Counted from the stretch's first letter, positions 27,260 to 36,017 are shown. The stretch is 64,000 nucleotides of DNA from CAZADA01 sp964568975 (GCA_964568975.1 CAZMSO010000007.1:33231-97230); one strand, 5' to 3'. The notes: generated by a model not told the origin, from the letters alone. Numbers and translations are program-made.

Positions 27260-27694
27260 ATGGTGGCGCATCTGATCAAATTGGCGGTCGGCGCCGACGG
27301 CGTGGACGACCTCAAAGCCTGGCAAGACCACACCGTCGCGGAACGCCGGCGTGCAGGCTTGAGCGCGCAACCGGTGTGCACGACGCGCCATGCGCCGAAG
27401 CGCCGCGACGACGTGCTCACGGGCGGCTCGCTGTACTGGGTCATTCGCGGCGTCATCGCCGTGCGCCAACGCATCATCGGCGTCGACGAGGCGGTCGGGC
27501 GCGACGGGGTGCGGCGGTGTTCGTTGATTCTCGATCGCGCGCTGGTGGCGACGGAGCCGCGGCCGCGACGGGCGTTCCAGGGATGGCGCTATCTCGACCC
27601 AGCCGATGCGCCGCCCGACGCCGGCGCAGGCGGCGGGGGGCATGATCTTCCCGAAAGCGTACGGCGGGCGCTGTGTGAGGCTGGCGCCTGGTGA
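27260..27694 (+). CDS. DUF1489 family protein
   Basis: The 144-residue product matches DUF1489, a conserved alphaproteobacterial family of unknown function: HLIKLAVGA, then GGSLYWVIRGVIAVRQRI, RRAFQGWRYL and a C-terminal LPESVRRALCEAG. The ATG at 27260 is preceded by a GTG one codon earlier. It runs convergent to panC, with 22 bp between the stops. Confidence 0.88.
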   Translation: MVAHLIKLAVGADGVDDLKAWQDHTVAERRRAGLSAQPVCTTRHAPKRRDDVLTGGSLYWVIRGVIAVRQRIIGVDEAVGRDGVRRCSLILDRALVATEPRPRRAFQGWRYLDPADAPPDAGAGGGGHDLPESVRRALCEAGAW

Positions 27695-27716
27695 CGGCCT
27701 GGGGTCGCTTATGGCG

Positions 27717-28634
27717 CTAAGGCGCCGGCGTGACGGGGACGTTGTCGAGCAAACGCACGCCATCAAGGCGCGCCGCCGCAAGGAGCCGCGCCGGGCGGCG
27801 CACGGGCCCGTCAGGCAGGCCTGAGAGCGTCTCAGCGTCGCGCACCGCCACATAATCGACGGCCTCAAAGCCCGCGCCCCGCAACGTGGCGGCCACCTCC
27901 GCCTCCGCGGTTTTCCGGCAGGCGCCGGCCGCGAGGGCCTCAGCGGCCGCAAACAGCGCGCGCGCTAAAGCCGGCGCATGGGCGCGAGCCGCGGCGCTCA
28001 AATAGGCGTTGCGCGACGACAAGGCGAGGCCATCAGGCTCGCGCACCGTCGCACCGCTGAGAATGGTCGTCTCAAGGTCGAGATCCGCAGCGAGGCGCTT
28101 GATGACCAACAGCTGCTGATAATCCTTCTCGCCGAACACGGCCACATCGGGCCGGGCTTGGAGTAAGAGCTTAGTGACGACTGTCGCCACGCCATGGAAA
28201 AAATGTGGCCGCGCCGCGCTTTCCAAGTCCTGCGACACGCCGCTCACGCGCACCTGCGTCGCGAAGCCCTCAGGATACATCACGTCTTTGCTTGGTGCGT
28301 AGAGGAGATCACAACCGCGAGCTTTGAGCGCAGCCGCGTCCGTTTCAAGCTGGCGCGGATAGGCGTCGAAATCCTCTCCCGGCGCGAACTGGGCGGGATT
28401 GACGAACACGCTGGCGACCACGCGATCAGCATGGGCGCGGGCGTGGTCGATCAGCGACAAATGTCCTTCATGCAGCGCGCCCATTGTGGGGACGAGGCCG
28501 ATCCGCAGGCCCGCGCGCCGCCAGTCCGCGAGCGCAGCGCGCAACGCGGCGCGATCCGCGGCCGCCGCGAGGCCGGCGAGGCGCTGACGCACAGGCGCGT
28601 GGTCGGTCTCACGAGGCGGGCTCACGGCGGTCAT
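27717..28634 (-). CDS. panC: Pantothenate synthetase (pantoate--beta-alanine ligase)
   Basis: PanC joins pantoate and beta-alanine with ATP in coenzyme A synthesis. The roughly 305-residue product has PTMGALHEGHLSLI with the HxGH motif, SVFVNPAQF, FGEKDYQQLLVIKR and DGLALSSRNAYL. The ATG at 28634 is chosen; ATGs at 28646 and upstream in frame add residues with no family match and have no ribosome site. It is divergent from the SPOR lipoprotein gene. Confidence 0.95.
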   Translation of the reverse strand: MTAVSPPRETDHAPVRQRLAGLAAAADRAALRAALADWRRAGLRIGLVPTMGALHEGHLSLIDHARAHADRVVASVFVNPAQFAPGEDFDAYPRQLETDAAALKARGCDLLYAPSKDVMYPEGFATQVRVSGVSQDLESAARPHFFHGVATVVTKLLLQARPDVAVFGEKDYQQLLVIKRLAADLDLETTILSGATVREPDGLALSSRNAYLSAAARAHAPALARALFAAAEALAAGACRKTAEAEVAATLRGAGFEAVDYVAVRDAETLSGLPDGPVRRPARLLAAARLDGVRLLDNVPVTPAP

Positions 28635-28751
28635 GAGCGTGCACATAAGGGGTGCGGCCCGATCAAAAAAGCCGCCCGCGCAGGCGACGCCCACGCGGTT
28701 TGAGCGCGCGTGTTGGCGTGGCGTTAACCGCAGCGGGCGAACACTCCAGCC

Positions 28752-29387
28752 ATGGCTGTGTGGTCAGACGTTTGGAACGCCCGGCGCGGGGCGGCGATGG
28801 CGGTCGCTGTGTCGCTGTGGACGGCCGGCTGCGCGACGCCCTTGGGCTGGCTGCATGGCGGCGCGTCGGAACCCACAGCGCCCGGTGATCCCGTCGCCGC
28901 GCTCGAGGCCGCGCGCCAGGAGGCCGAGGCGATCACGCCCCAAGCCACCCGTGACGGGCGTCCCGTCGCCGCGGCGACGACCCCGGTGATTGATCGCGCC
29001 CTTGCGCCGCTGAGCCCGGATGGTCCGCCGCGCGTCGCCCGCGCTGACGCCGTCAGGCTGCCGGCTGCGGCCTCGGCAGTCCCGTCGCCGCCGCCGCCGC
29101 CAGCGCCGACGCGCAGCGTGCTCTACGCCGTGCACTTGGCGTCCTATCGCGAAGACGCCGAGGCGAGCGCCGGCTGGCGGCGCTTGCGCGCGCAAGCGGG
29201 CCCCGCGCTCGCGGACTTAGCGCCGCGGGTGGAAGCCGCGGATTTGGGCGCGCAAGGGATTTATGTACGGTTGAAAGCAGGCCCCCTGCCGAACCCGGCG
29301 GCCGCGCGCGCCCGCTGTGCGCGCCTGAAGGCGCTTGGGCTTTACTGCCAACTTACGGATTTTCATGGCGAGGGGCTCACCGGATGA
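28752..29387 (+). CDS. SPOR-domain lipoprotein
   Basis: The 211-residue product has a leader ending in the lipobox LWTAGC (C27), a Pro/Ala linker, and a C-terminal SPOR-like domain (YAVHLASYREDAEASAGW, then GIYVRLKAGPLPN and GLYCQLTD). SPOR domains bind denuded peptidoglycan at the division septum. The stop overlaps the start of the MipZ-like gene (ATGA), so translation is coupled. Together with the SPOR protein at 30962-32356 it suggests a cell-division setting. Confidence 0.82.
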   Translation: MAVWSDVWNARRGAAMAVAVSLWTAGCATPLGWLHGGASEPTAPGDPVAALEAARQEAEAITPQATRDGRPVAAATTPVIDRALAPLSPDGPPRVARADAVRLPAAASAVPSPPPPPAPTRSVLYAVHLASYREDAEASAGWRRLRAQAGPALADLAPRVEAADLGAQGIYVRLKAGPLPNPAAARARCARLKALGLYCQLTDFHGEGLTG

Positions 29388-30454
29388 CCCGGTCGGCTCG
29401 CGCGCCCGCCCCGCCCGCCCCGTCTGTCTCGCCTGCTCCGCCGGATGACGCTGATCCTGAGCTGGGCGCCGGCGCCGCCGCCGCCCCGGCCTCGCCCGAC
29501 GACGCTTGGGCGCGGGCCGCCGAGGATGTGTGGACACGCCGGCCCTTCCATTGGTTAGTGAAACCGCGCGCGCGGCCGCCGCGTTTGCCGTCGGTCCCGA
29601 AACCGCCGCCGCCGGCGGCGCGCGCCCCGGCCGCGCCGCGCCGCGTCATCGTCGTCAGCAGCCCAAAGGGCGGGGCGGGACGCACGACGCTGGCCGCCCA
29701 TCTCGCCGTTGCCGCGTTGCAGGCAGGCGTTTCCACAGCGGTCCTCGATCTCAACACAGCCCAGCCGGACCTTGAGGCCTGGCTCGATCGCCGGCGGGCG
29801 CGCGCGGACGCTGAGGCTCTGGTTATGCCGGCCGCGTTGACGCATGACGCCGCCTTGCGCGCGCCCCTGGACCAGGACGCCGCCGGCGCAGCGACGCCGT
29901 GGCGGGACACGCTCACCTGGTGGCCGACGGCGCTGGCGACGCTCGCCCCGGCGTGCGACGTGCTCATTGTGGACGCGCCGGCCGGGGCTGGCGTGGTGAT
30001 GGCCGCCCTCGCGGCGCGCGCGGATGTGATTGTCAGCTTAGTGATTGACCACGACACGGAAGCGGATGCGCTGCTCGCCGACGGCCCGACGCCGGGCGAG
30101 CGCGCCCGGCCCGGGCCTTATGGCGCTATGATCTGGAATGAGCTGCGCAAACGCGCCGCAGCCGGGCGTGCGGGCCCGACCTGGCTGTTGGTGCGCACCC
30201 GCGCGCTCGATGGACCGCCCGCTTACGCCGCGCGGGTGGACCACGCCTTCACGGTCGCCGCGCGGATGATGGGCGCACGGGCGGGACCGATTGTCCGTGA
30301 AGACGTGGCGTGGCGCTGCGGCGCGTCAGGCGGGCTGACGGCGCTTGATCCGCCCTTTGCGACGGCCGCGGATGGCGGTGTGGCGACAGCGGTCGCGCGC
30401 ATCTTGGACGCGGTGGGCCTCGACAGCCTTGAAGCGACCGCCGCCGCCGGCTAG
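29384..30454 (+). CDS. MipZ-like ParA-family ATPase with a changed P-loop
   Basis: The 356-residue product has an 85-residue Pro/Ala-rich extension, then a ParA/MipZ domain. MipZ-like features are the first helix of the P-loop (SPKGGAGRTTLAAHLA), DVLIVDAPAG, YGAMIWNELRKRAAAG, WLLVRTR and the C-terminal AGPIVREDVAWRCGASGGLT. MipZ places the division ring in stalked alphaproteobacteria by forming a gradient. The signature lysine K95 is present, but the P-loop lysine before TT is arginine (R100); the codon reads CGC. ATP binding may be weak or lost. I cannot say whether a second, intact mipZ exists elsewhere. Confidence 0.75.
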   Translation: MTRSARAPAPPAPSVSPAPPDDADPELGAGAAAAPASPDDAWARAAEDVWTRRPFHWLVKPRARPPRLPSVPKPPPPAARAPAAPRRVIVVSSPKGGAGRTTLAAHLAVAALQAGVSTAVLDLNTAQPDLEAWLDRRRARADAEALVMPAALTHDAALRAPLDQDAAGAATPWRDTLTWWPTALATLAPACDVLIVDAPAGAGVVMAALAARADVIVSLVIDHDTEADALLADGPTPGERARPGPYGAMIWNELRKRAAAGRAGPTWLLVRTRALDGPPAYAARVDHAFTVAARMMGARAGPIVREDVAWRCGASGGLTALDPPFATAADGGVATAVARILDAVGLDSLEATAAAG

Positions 30455-30498
30455 CTGCACACCAGACGCGCACAGCGCGCTTCAACGGCGGCGAACCG

Positions 30499-31002
30499 AT
30501 GATCTGGGTGTTGATCGGCCTTGCGGGCCTATTGGGATTGATTGCGTTGGGGCGGTCGGCCGCGGCGGCGGATCCAGCACGTCTGGCGCAGCGGGTGCGG
30601 GCTGGTGCGGCGATCGCGGCCATCGCCGCGGGGCTGGTCTTTCTCGCGCGCGGCGCATTCCTGATCGCGGCCCCGCTGATTGGCTTCGGCGTGAGCGCGC
30701 TGGCGTCCCAGCGGCGTCCCAGCCGCCGGGCTGATCAGGAGGGCGGCGCCGGCTCTGACGGCGGCGGACGCGATGGCCGCCACGAGGGACGTGCGGAGTA
30801 TGGCGCGGCGCGCCCTGGCGCGGACATGACGCGCGAGGAGGCGTTTGCCGTGCTTGGGCTTGAGCCGAGCGCCGGGGATGGCGCGATCCGCGAGGCCCAT
30901 AAGCGATTGATTAAGCGCCTGCATCCCGATGGCGGCGGGTCCTCGGCCTTAGCCGCGAAAGTCAATCGGGCGCGCCAAGTGCTGCTCGGTCCTCGCGGCT
31001 GA
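30499..31002 (+). CDS. Membrane-anchored J-domain protein
   Basis: The 167-residue product has two N-terminal hydrophobic segments (WVLIGLAGLLGLIALG and AAIAAIAAGLVFLARGAFLIAAPLIGFG), a charged linker and a C-terminal J domain: REEAFAVLGLEPSAGDGAIREAHKRLIK, with the catalytic HPD in LHPDGGG. It resembles the TIM14/Pam18-like J proteins of alphaproteobacteria and should stimulate an Hsp70 at the membrane. Its 3' end overlaps the convergent DacA-like gene by 41 bp. Confidence 0.85.
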   Translation: MIWVLIGLAGLLGLIALGRSAAAADPARLAQRVRAGAAIAAIAAGLVFLARGAFLIAAPLIGFGVSALASQRRPSRRADQEGGAGSDGGGRDGRHEGRAEYGAARPGADMTREEAFAVLGLEPSAGDGAIREAHKRLIKRLHPDGGGSSALAAKVNRARQVLLGPRG

Positions 31003-32356
31003 CGGTCAACAACAGGCACCCCTGTCCTTCGTCGCGCAACGCGGCGCACGCGGCGTTCGCTTCGGCCTTCGACAAATCATAAAACCGCGCGCGCCAAACC
31101 AACGCGCCGTCCACTTGCGCGGGAATTGCGCGGGCTTCAGCGGCTTGGAACAGCTTCGGCCAGACATCTTGGACGACGCTCAACCGCACCTCTGCGCGCG
31201 CGCGATCCGCATAAGCGCCCACTTGCACGCCATAACTCACGCCCTCCGCTGGGGGACGAGCCGCCGCGGCGGGGCCGGCGACAGGCTCAGACGGGGCCGC
31301 GGCCGTCGCGGGGGCCGCCGGCGGCGCCTCGGCCTCACCTTCGAGAATGATGCGGATGCGTTCTTGCTCTTCTTCGGCGTCGTCGTGGGCCGCGTCGTCT
31401 TCTGTGTCGGGCGGGGCGTCTTGAGGCTCGCGGAAGGCTGCGGGCGCGGCGGCCGGCTTTGCGGCGTCGCGGGTGCGGCGCAGCCCGTTGCGCGGGCCGA
31501 GAGGGCCGAGCGCGGCCATGGCGAGCGGCCGCGGCGGACGCTCAGCGAGGATTTGCTCCGACCGCGCGTGCTGCGCCAGCACCTCAAACGCGCGTGCAAG
31601 CAGCTCCGCGGCGTGGGCGTCGCGCGCCGCCGGCGTCGGTGCGCCCAACACGATCACTACCAGAGTGTCGCCGTCGCGGCGCACAGCCAGAGCGCCATGG
31701 CCCCGGCCCGCGCCGTCGCGCACGCGCATGACGCCGATGCCCCCGCGGGGATAGTCGCGTGCGTCCGCAAAGGCGGCCGCGCTCCACGTCGTCGCGTGCT
31801 CAGGAAAGTCAAACAACAGCGCGCGCACCAGGCGCGCCAGATCCCGTGCGGTCGCGTGGTCGCGCTCATCGCCGGCGGGGTCGGTGAACGCGGTGTGTTC
31901 AAGATCAAGCCGCAGCGCCTGGGCGTGCATGCGATCAGCGAAGCGGCCGACGCCATGCGCCAGGCGCACTGCGACCGCACGCGCCGCCTCATCATCGTCG
32001 CGCGCCAACATGTCGCTGATGAGGGCGTCAAGCCGGCGCGTGGTGCGCCCGGTGTGGGCGGCGGAGGCGCGCACGCGGTCAGCCAGGCCGATCTCGCCCA
32101 AGGCCACGTGATGCAGCGCCAGATAGACCGTCATGATCTTGACAAGCCCCGCGGGATCGCGACGGGCGTCCGCCTGGTGGGCGTGCAGCACCTCGCCTGT
32201 GCGCGCGTGCATCACGATCGAGGCGTAGCCGCCCCCGGCGCGGGCGCTCGCAGGGCTGGTCGCCAGCGCCGCCGCGACCATCGCGGCCAGCGCGGTGGCC
32301 CGATGCTGCACACGGCGCGTCAACACCTTCGACGCTAGGCTTCGAATCACGCTCAT
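30962..32356 (-). CDS. DacA-like D-Ala-D-Ala carboxypeptidase pseudoenzyme with SPOR domain
   Basis: The roughly 464-residue product has a signal peptide (RATALAAMVAAALATSPASARA|GGG), a peptidase S11-like domain and a C-terminal SPOR domain (YGVQVGAYADRARAEVRL). In active S11 enzymes the serine sits in S-x-x-K; here the position reads DPAGLVKIM, so Ser is Gly70 (codon GGG). The SxN segment (usually SAND) reads DDDE, and the KTG segment is missing from the region DYPRGGIGVMRVR. All three catalytic motifs are therefore absent, so I expect no carboxypeptidase activity. Later helix-sheet elements (RDGDTLVVIVLGA, RDAHAAELLARAFE) keep the family shape. ATG 32356 is chosen over an upstream in-frame start. 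Confidence 0.8.
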   Translation of the reverse strand: MSVIRSLASKVLTRRVQHRATALAAMVAAALATSPASARAGGGYASIVMHARTGEVLHAHQADARRDPAGLVKIMTVYLALHHVALGEIGLADRVRASAAHTGRTTRRLDALISDMLARDDDEAARAVAVRLAHGVGRFADRMHAQALRLDLEHTAFTDPAGDERDHATARDLARLVRALLFDFPEHATTWSAAAFADARDYPRGGIGVMRVRDGAGRGHGALAVRRDGDTLVVIVLGAPTPAARDAHAAELLARAFEVLAQHARSEQILAERPPRPLAMAALGPLGPRNGLRRTRDAAKPAAAPAAFREPQDAPPDTEDDAAHDDAEEEQERIRIILEGEAEAPPAAPATAAAPSEPVAGPAAAARPPAEGVSYGVQVGAYADRARAEVRLSVVQDVWPKLFQAAEARAIPAQVDGALVWRARFYDLSKAEANAACAALRDEGQGCLLLTVSREDRAALGAPD

Positions 32357-32426
32357 AACGAAAGTATACAAAGGCTGTGGGCTGTGGCGACGCTCTGTCG
32401 CCCGAGCGCCCAAGGGTCGGTTATGT

Positions 32427-32437
32427 TGCACCGCACA
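32427..32437 (+). promoter_or_regulatory. Candidate PhaR operator upstream of the phasin gene
   Basis: The 11 bases TGCACCGCACA match the consensus TGCRNYGCASA that I recall for Bradyrhizobium PhaR, the repressor of phasin genes. The site ends 8 bp before a good -35 element of the phasin promoter, where a repressor could block polymerase. The match is perfect but short, so chance occurrence is possible. Confidence 0.45.
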
Positions 32438-32445
32438 AAAATCTC

Positions 32446-32474
32446 TTGACGCACTGCAGCATATTGCGTAAACA
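32446..32474 (+). promoter_or_regulatory. Candidate housekeeping promoter for the phasin gene
   Basis: TTGACG (32446-32451) is followed, with 17 bp spacing, by TAAACA (32469-32474). The -35 is nearly perfect, the -10 weaker. The local sequence is AT-richer than its surroundings, and the phasin start follows about 70 bp downstream. Confidence 0.5.
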
Positions 32475-32543
32475 CGTCAGTATTATCAGGAAACCGCGCC
32501 GGTCTCGGCGCGATGCGCCCTAACGGTCCGAAAGGAGCTTCCC

Positions 32544-32978
32544 ATGCCGGCGAAAGCACAAACCGCCCCATCTTACGAAGCCTTCGCGTCTGCGAGCAAC
32601 CAAGCCATGAAAGATGGCGTCGAACGCGCAGTGAATGCGTTTGGCGACTTCAACACCTATTCAAAAGAAAATGTCGAAGCGTTGGTCGAAAGCATGACCA
32701 CCGCCGGCAAAGGCGTGGAGCAGCTGAACGCCCATGTCGTCGCGTTCACCAAGCAAACCATGGAAGACACGATGTCGAACGCGAAGCGCGTCGCCGGCGC
32801 CAAAAGCGTTCAAGAAATGATCGAGGCGCAAACTGATTTCGCCAAGAGCACCATGGACAATTACCTCGGTGAAATCAATAAAATCACGGATCTGATGGCG
32901 GGTTCGGTCAAAAGCGCTCTGAAACCGATTAATGCGCGCGTGACCGCCACGGTCGAAATGCTTCAAGCTCAGCGCTAA
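32544..32978 (+). CDS. Phasin family protein (phasin_2)
   Basis: The 144-residue, mainly helical product has the phasin_2 pattern YEAFASASNQAMKDGVERA, then MEDTMSNAKRVAGAKSVQEM and the FAKSTMDNYLGEINKITDLM segment. Phasins coat polyhydroxyalkanoate granules, so the organism probably stores this polymer. A GAAAGGAG precedes the ATG. The gene has its own promoter and ends in an intrinsic terminator. Codon use is less GC-extreme than in the neighbours, as is common in highly expressed genes. No phaC, phaB or phaR is in the window. Confidence 0.92.
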   Translation: MPAKAQTAPSYEAFASASNQAMKDGVERAVNAFGDFNTYSKENVEALVESMTTAGKGVEQLNAHVVAFTKQTMEDTMSNAKRVAGAKSVQEMIEAQTDFAKSTMDNYLGEINKITDLMAGSVKSALKPINARVTATVEMLQAQR

Positions 32979-33020
32979 GCGGGCCGCTGCAGCGCCGATG
33001 GCGCGGCGAGCGATGATGGA

Positions 33021-33052
33021 GAAGGGCTTGGCGTTGTCGCCAGGCCCTTTTT
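33021..33052 (+). terminator. Intrinsic terminator after the phasin gene
   Basis: The hairpin AAGGGC-TTGGCG / TTGT / CGCCAG-GCCC is followed by TTTTT, 40-odd bases after the phasin stop. It is one of the two clearest terminators in the window. Confidence 0.85.
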
Positions 33053-33300
33053 CATGGGCGCTGCGGGACTCCGCCCCGCCGCGAACTGGCGTGCGTCGCC
33101 CGACTTGCGTCGTTCGGATCGCGCGACTGCGCGCCTCGGGGCTTCTCACCGGCGACAGGACGCTTATCTTAGAGCACAGACCCAAGGCGCGTCCGTCTCG
33201 CAGGTGACTCGGTCGTGGCCTGCGCGCCGTGAAACCACCAGTCCGTTCGCCGATCGCGGCGGTTCACCGCCACGCGGCGGCCAACCAGTCAACGAGCATC

Positions 33301-33630
33301 ATGAACCCGTCCCGACCGAATTTGCCGGATCTTGAGACCGACTATGGCGTCCTGACCCAGGAGCGCCCGAAGACCAAGCGCCCGTCGCGCTATCGTGTGT
33401 TGCTGCTTAACGACGACTACACGCCGATGGAGTTTGTTGTCGAAATCTTGGAGCGCATTTTTAACAAGACACATCAGGAGGCGGTGCAAATCATGCTGCA
33501 TGTGCACCAAAACGGCGTCGGCCTGTGCGGCGTGTACACGTATGAAGTGGCTGAGACGAAAGTCGCCCAAGTGCTTGATCACGCTAAGCGCAATCAGCAC
33601 CCTCTCCAATGTACGATGGAAAAGGAGTAG
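33301..33630 (+). CDS. clpS: ClpS adaptor protein
   Basis: ClpS delivers N-degron substrates to ClpA. The 109-residue product has YRVLLLNDDYTPMEFVVEIL, the conserved NDDYTPMEFV substrate pocket, and MLHVHQNGVGLCGVYTYEVAE. The ATG at 33301 gives a normal N-terminus; an in-frame start upstream adds 24 unlikely residues. A 248-bp stretch separates it from the phasin terminator and presumably holds the promoter. clpA follows after 3 bp. Confidence 0.96.
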   Translation: MNPSRPNLPDLETDYGVLTQERPKTKRPSRYRVLLLNDDYTPMEFVVEILERIFNKTHQEAVQIMLHVHQNGVGLCGVYTYEVAETKVAQVLDHAKRNQHPLQCTMEKE

Positions 33631-33633
33631 CGC

Positions 33634-35982
33634 GTGCCGTCGTTTTCGCGAAATCTTGAAGAAACACTCCACCGCGCCATCGCCTACGCGAATGAACGTC
33701 GTCATGAATACGCGACGTTGGAGCATTTACTCTTATCTTTGATCGACGACAATGAAGCCGCGGGCGTGATGCGCGCGTGTAATGTGGATCTGGAGGAACT
33801 CCGGCGGACGCTGATCCAATTCATTGACGATGAGCTCGATGACGTTGTGTCTGATTCCGACGACGACGCCAAGCCGACGGCGGGCTTTCAGCGCGTAATC
33901 CAGCGGGCCGTCATCCACGTCCAGTCATCGAACCGCGATGAGGTCACGGGCGCGAATGTGCTCGTGGCGTTGTTCTCCGAGCGGGAGAGCCACGCCGCTT
34001 ACTTCCTGCAAGAGCAGGATATGACCCGCTATGATGCGGTCAATTACATCGCCCATGGGATCGCGAAACGCGCCGGCGCGTCCGAGACGCGGCCAGTGCG
34101 CGGCTCTGTCGATAATGACGAAGAGCGCGGCAAGGGCGGCGCTGAGGCGTTGCGCGCGTACTGCGTCAACCTCAACGACAAAGCGCGCAAAGGCGACATC
34201 GACCCGCTGATCGGCCGCGAGCAGGAGGTGGAGCGCTGCATCCAAGTGCTCTGCCGCCGGCGCAAGAACAACCCGCTGCTGGTGGGCGATCCCGGCGTCG
34301 GCAAAACCGCGATTGCGGAGGGCATCGCGCGCAAAATCATCGACGGCGAAGTGCCGGAGGTGTTGGAAGACGCCGTGATTTTCTCCCTCGATATGGGCGC
34401 GCTGCTCGCGGGCACGCGCTATCGCGGCGACTTCGAGGAACGCGTGAAGGCGGTGGTGAAGGAACTGGAAAGCCACCCGAAGGCTGTGTTGTTTATTGAC
34501 GAAATCCACACCGTCATTGGCGCGGGCGCGACCTCCGGCGGCGCGATGGATGCGTCGAATTTGCTGAAACCCGCCCTTCAATCGGGCTCTTTGCGCTGCA
34601 TGGGTTCCACAACCTACAAAGAGTTTCGCCAGCACTTTGAGAAAGACAGGGCGTTGGTGCGCCGCTTCCAGAAAGTGGATGTGGTGGAGCCGACGATTCC
34701 CGACGCAATCAAGATCGTGCAGGGCCTTAAGCCGTATTTTGAGGACTTCCACGGTGTGAAGTACACGAATGAGGCCGTGCGCGCGGCGGTGGAGCTGGCG
34801 GCGCGCTACATCAATGATCGCAAGTTGCCCGACAAAGCCATCGATGTCATCGACGAAGTCGGCGCAAGCCAAATGCTGGTGCCGGCGTCCAAGCGTCGCA
34901 AGCAAATCGGCGCGCGCGACGTGGAGGCGATCATTGCGAAGATGGCGCGGATCCCCCCGAAATCCGTCAACAAAACCGACGCCCAAGCTCTGAAATCGCT
35001 CGCTGATGATTTGCGCCGCGTGGTCTTCGGCCAGGACGACGCCATCGAGCAATTGGCGGCGGCGATCAAATTGGCGCGCGCGGGCTTGCGCGAGCCGCAA
35101 AAGCCGATCGGGTGCTATTTGTTCTCCGGCCCCACAGGCGTGGGTAAAACGGAAGTCGCGCGCTCGCTCGCCAACATTATGGGCGTGGAGTTGTTGCGCT
35201 TCGACATGTCAGAATACATGGAGCGCCACAGCGTGTCGCGCTTGATCGGCGCGCCTCCCGGTTATGTCGGCTACGACCAAGGCGGTTTGCTGTCGGATCA
35301 AGTCGATCAACACCCACACTGTGTTTTGTTGCTCGACGAGATTGAGAAAGCCCACCCGGACATCTTCAACATTTTGTTGCAGGTGATGGATAACGGCTTC
35401 TTGACGGACACCAATGGTAAGAAAATTGATTTCCGTAATGTCGTGTTGATCATGACCACCAACGCCGGGGCGTCGGAGAATCAGAAAAACTCCATCGGCT
35501 TCGGCCGCGGTCGTAAGTCCGGCGAGGATGAAGAGGCGATTAAGCGCTTGTTCACACCGGAGTTCCGCAATCGCCTCGACGCCACAGTGGCCTTCGCGCC
35601 CCTCGGCAAAGAGGTGATCGGGCGCGTGGTCGACAAGTTCATTCTGCAGCTGGAGGCCCAGCTGACGGACCGCAATGTCACGTTCGAGCTCACGCCCGCG
35701 GCGCGCAACTGGTTGGGCGAGCGGGGCTATGACGAGCTGAACGGCGCGCGGCCCTTGGCGCGCGTGATCCAAGAGCACGTGAAAAAGCCTTTGGCGGACG
35801 AGATCTTGTTCGGAGATTTGCGCAAAGGCGGCCTGGTGAAGGTCGATGTCGATCCCAAGGATCCCGACGCGCTGACTTTCGTCATCCGCAGCGACGCCGC
35901 GCGCGGCCGCAGCCGGGGCGATGACGACGCTGGCGCCGGCGATGATGAAGACAGCCCCAATGAGCCGGAAATGGTGACCTGA
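33634..35982 (+). CDS. clpA: ClpA ATPase subunit of the ClpAP protease
   Basis: The 782-residue chaperone has the N-domain LEETLHRAIAYANERRHEYATLEHLLL, then two AAA+ modules with Walker A motifs GDPGVGKTAIAEG and GPTGVGKTEVARS and Walker B segments VLFIDEIHT and VLLLDEIEKAH. It unfolds proteins and feeds them to ClpP. Start is GTG 33634 with GGAG upstream. It is 3 bp after clpS and followed by a strong terminator. Confidence 0.97.
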   Translation: MPSFSRNLEETLHRAIAYANERRHEYATLEHLLLSLIDDNEAAGVMRACNVDLEELRRTLIQFIDDELDDVVSDSDDDAKPTAGFQRVIQRAVIHVQSSNRDEVTGANVLVALFSERESHAAYFLQEQDMTRYDAVNYIAHGIAKRAGASETRPVRGSVDNDEERGKGGAEALRAYCVNLNDKARKGDIDPLIGREQEVERCIQVLCRRRKNNPLLVGDPGVGKTAIAEGIARKIIDGEVPEVLEDAVIFSLDMGALLAGTRYRGDFEERVKAVVKELESHPKAVLFIDEIHTVIGAGATSGGAMDASNLLKPALQSGSLRCMGSTTYKEFRQHFEKDRALVRRFQKVDVVEPTIPDAIKIVQGLKPYFEDFHGVKYTNEAVRAAVELAARYINDRKLPDKAIDVIDEVGASQMLVPASKRRKQIGARDVEAIIAKMARIPPKSVNKTDAQALKSLADDLRRVVFGQDDAIEQLAAAIKLARAGLREPQKPIGCYLFSGPTGVGKTEVARSLANIMGVELLRFDMSEYMERHSVSRLIGAPPGYVGYDQGGLLSDQVDQHPHCVLLLDEIEKAHPDIFNILLQVMDNGFLTDTNGKKIDFRNVVLIMTTNAGASENQKNSIGFGRGRKSGEDEEAIKRLFTPEFRNRLDATVAFAPLGKEVIGRVVDKFILQLEAQLTDRNVTFELTPAARNWLGERGYDELNGARPLARVIQEHVKKPLADEILFGDLRKGGLVKVDVDPKDPDALTFVIRSDAARGRSRGDDDAGAGDDEDSPNEPEMVT

Positions 35983-36017
35983 CGGGCGACGCGCGTTTCC
36001 CACGGCGCCCATAGGCA

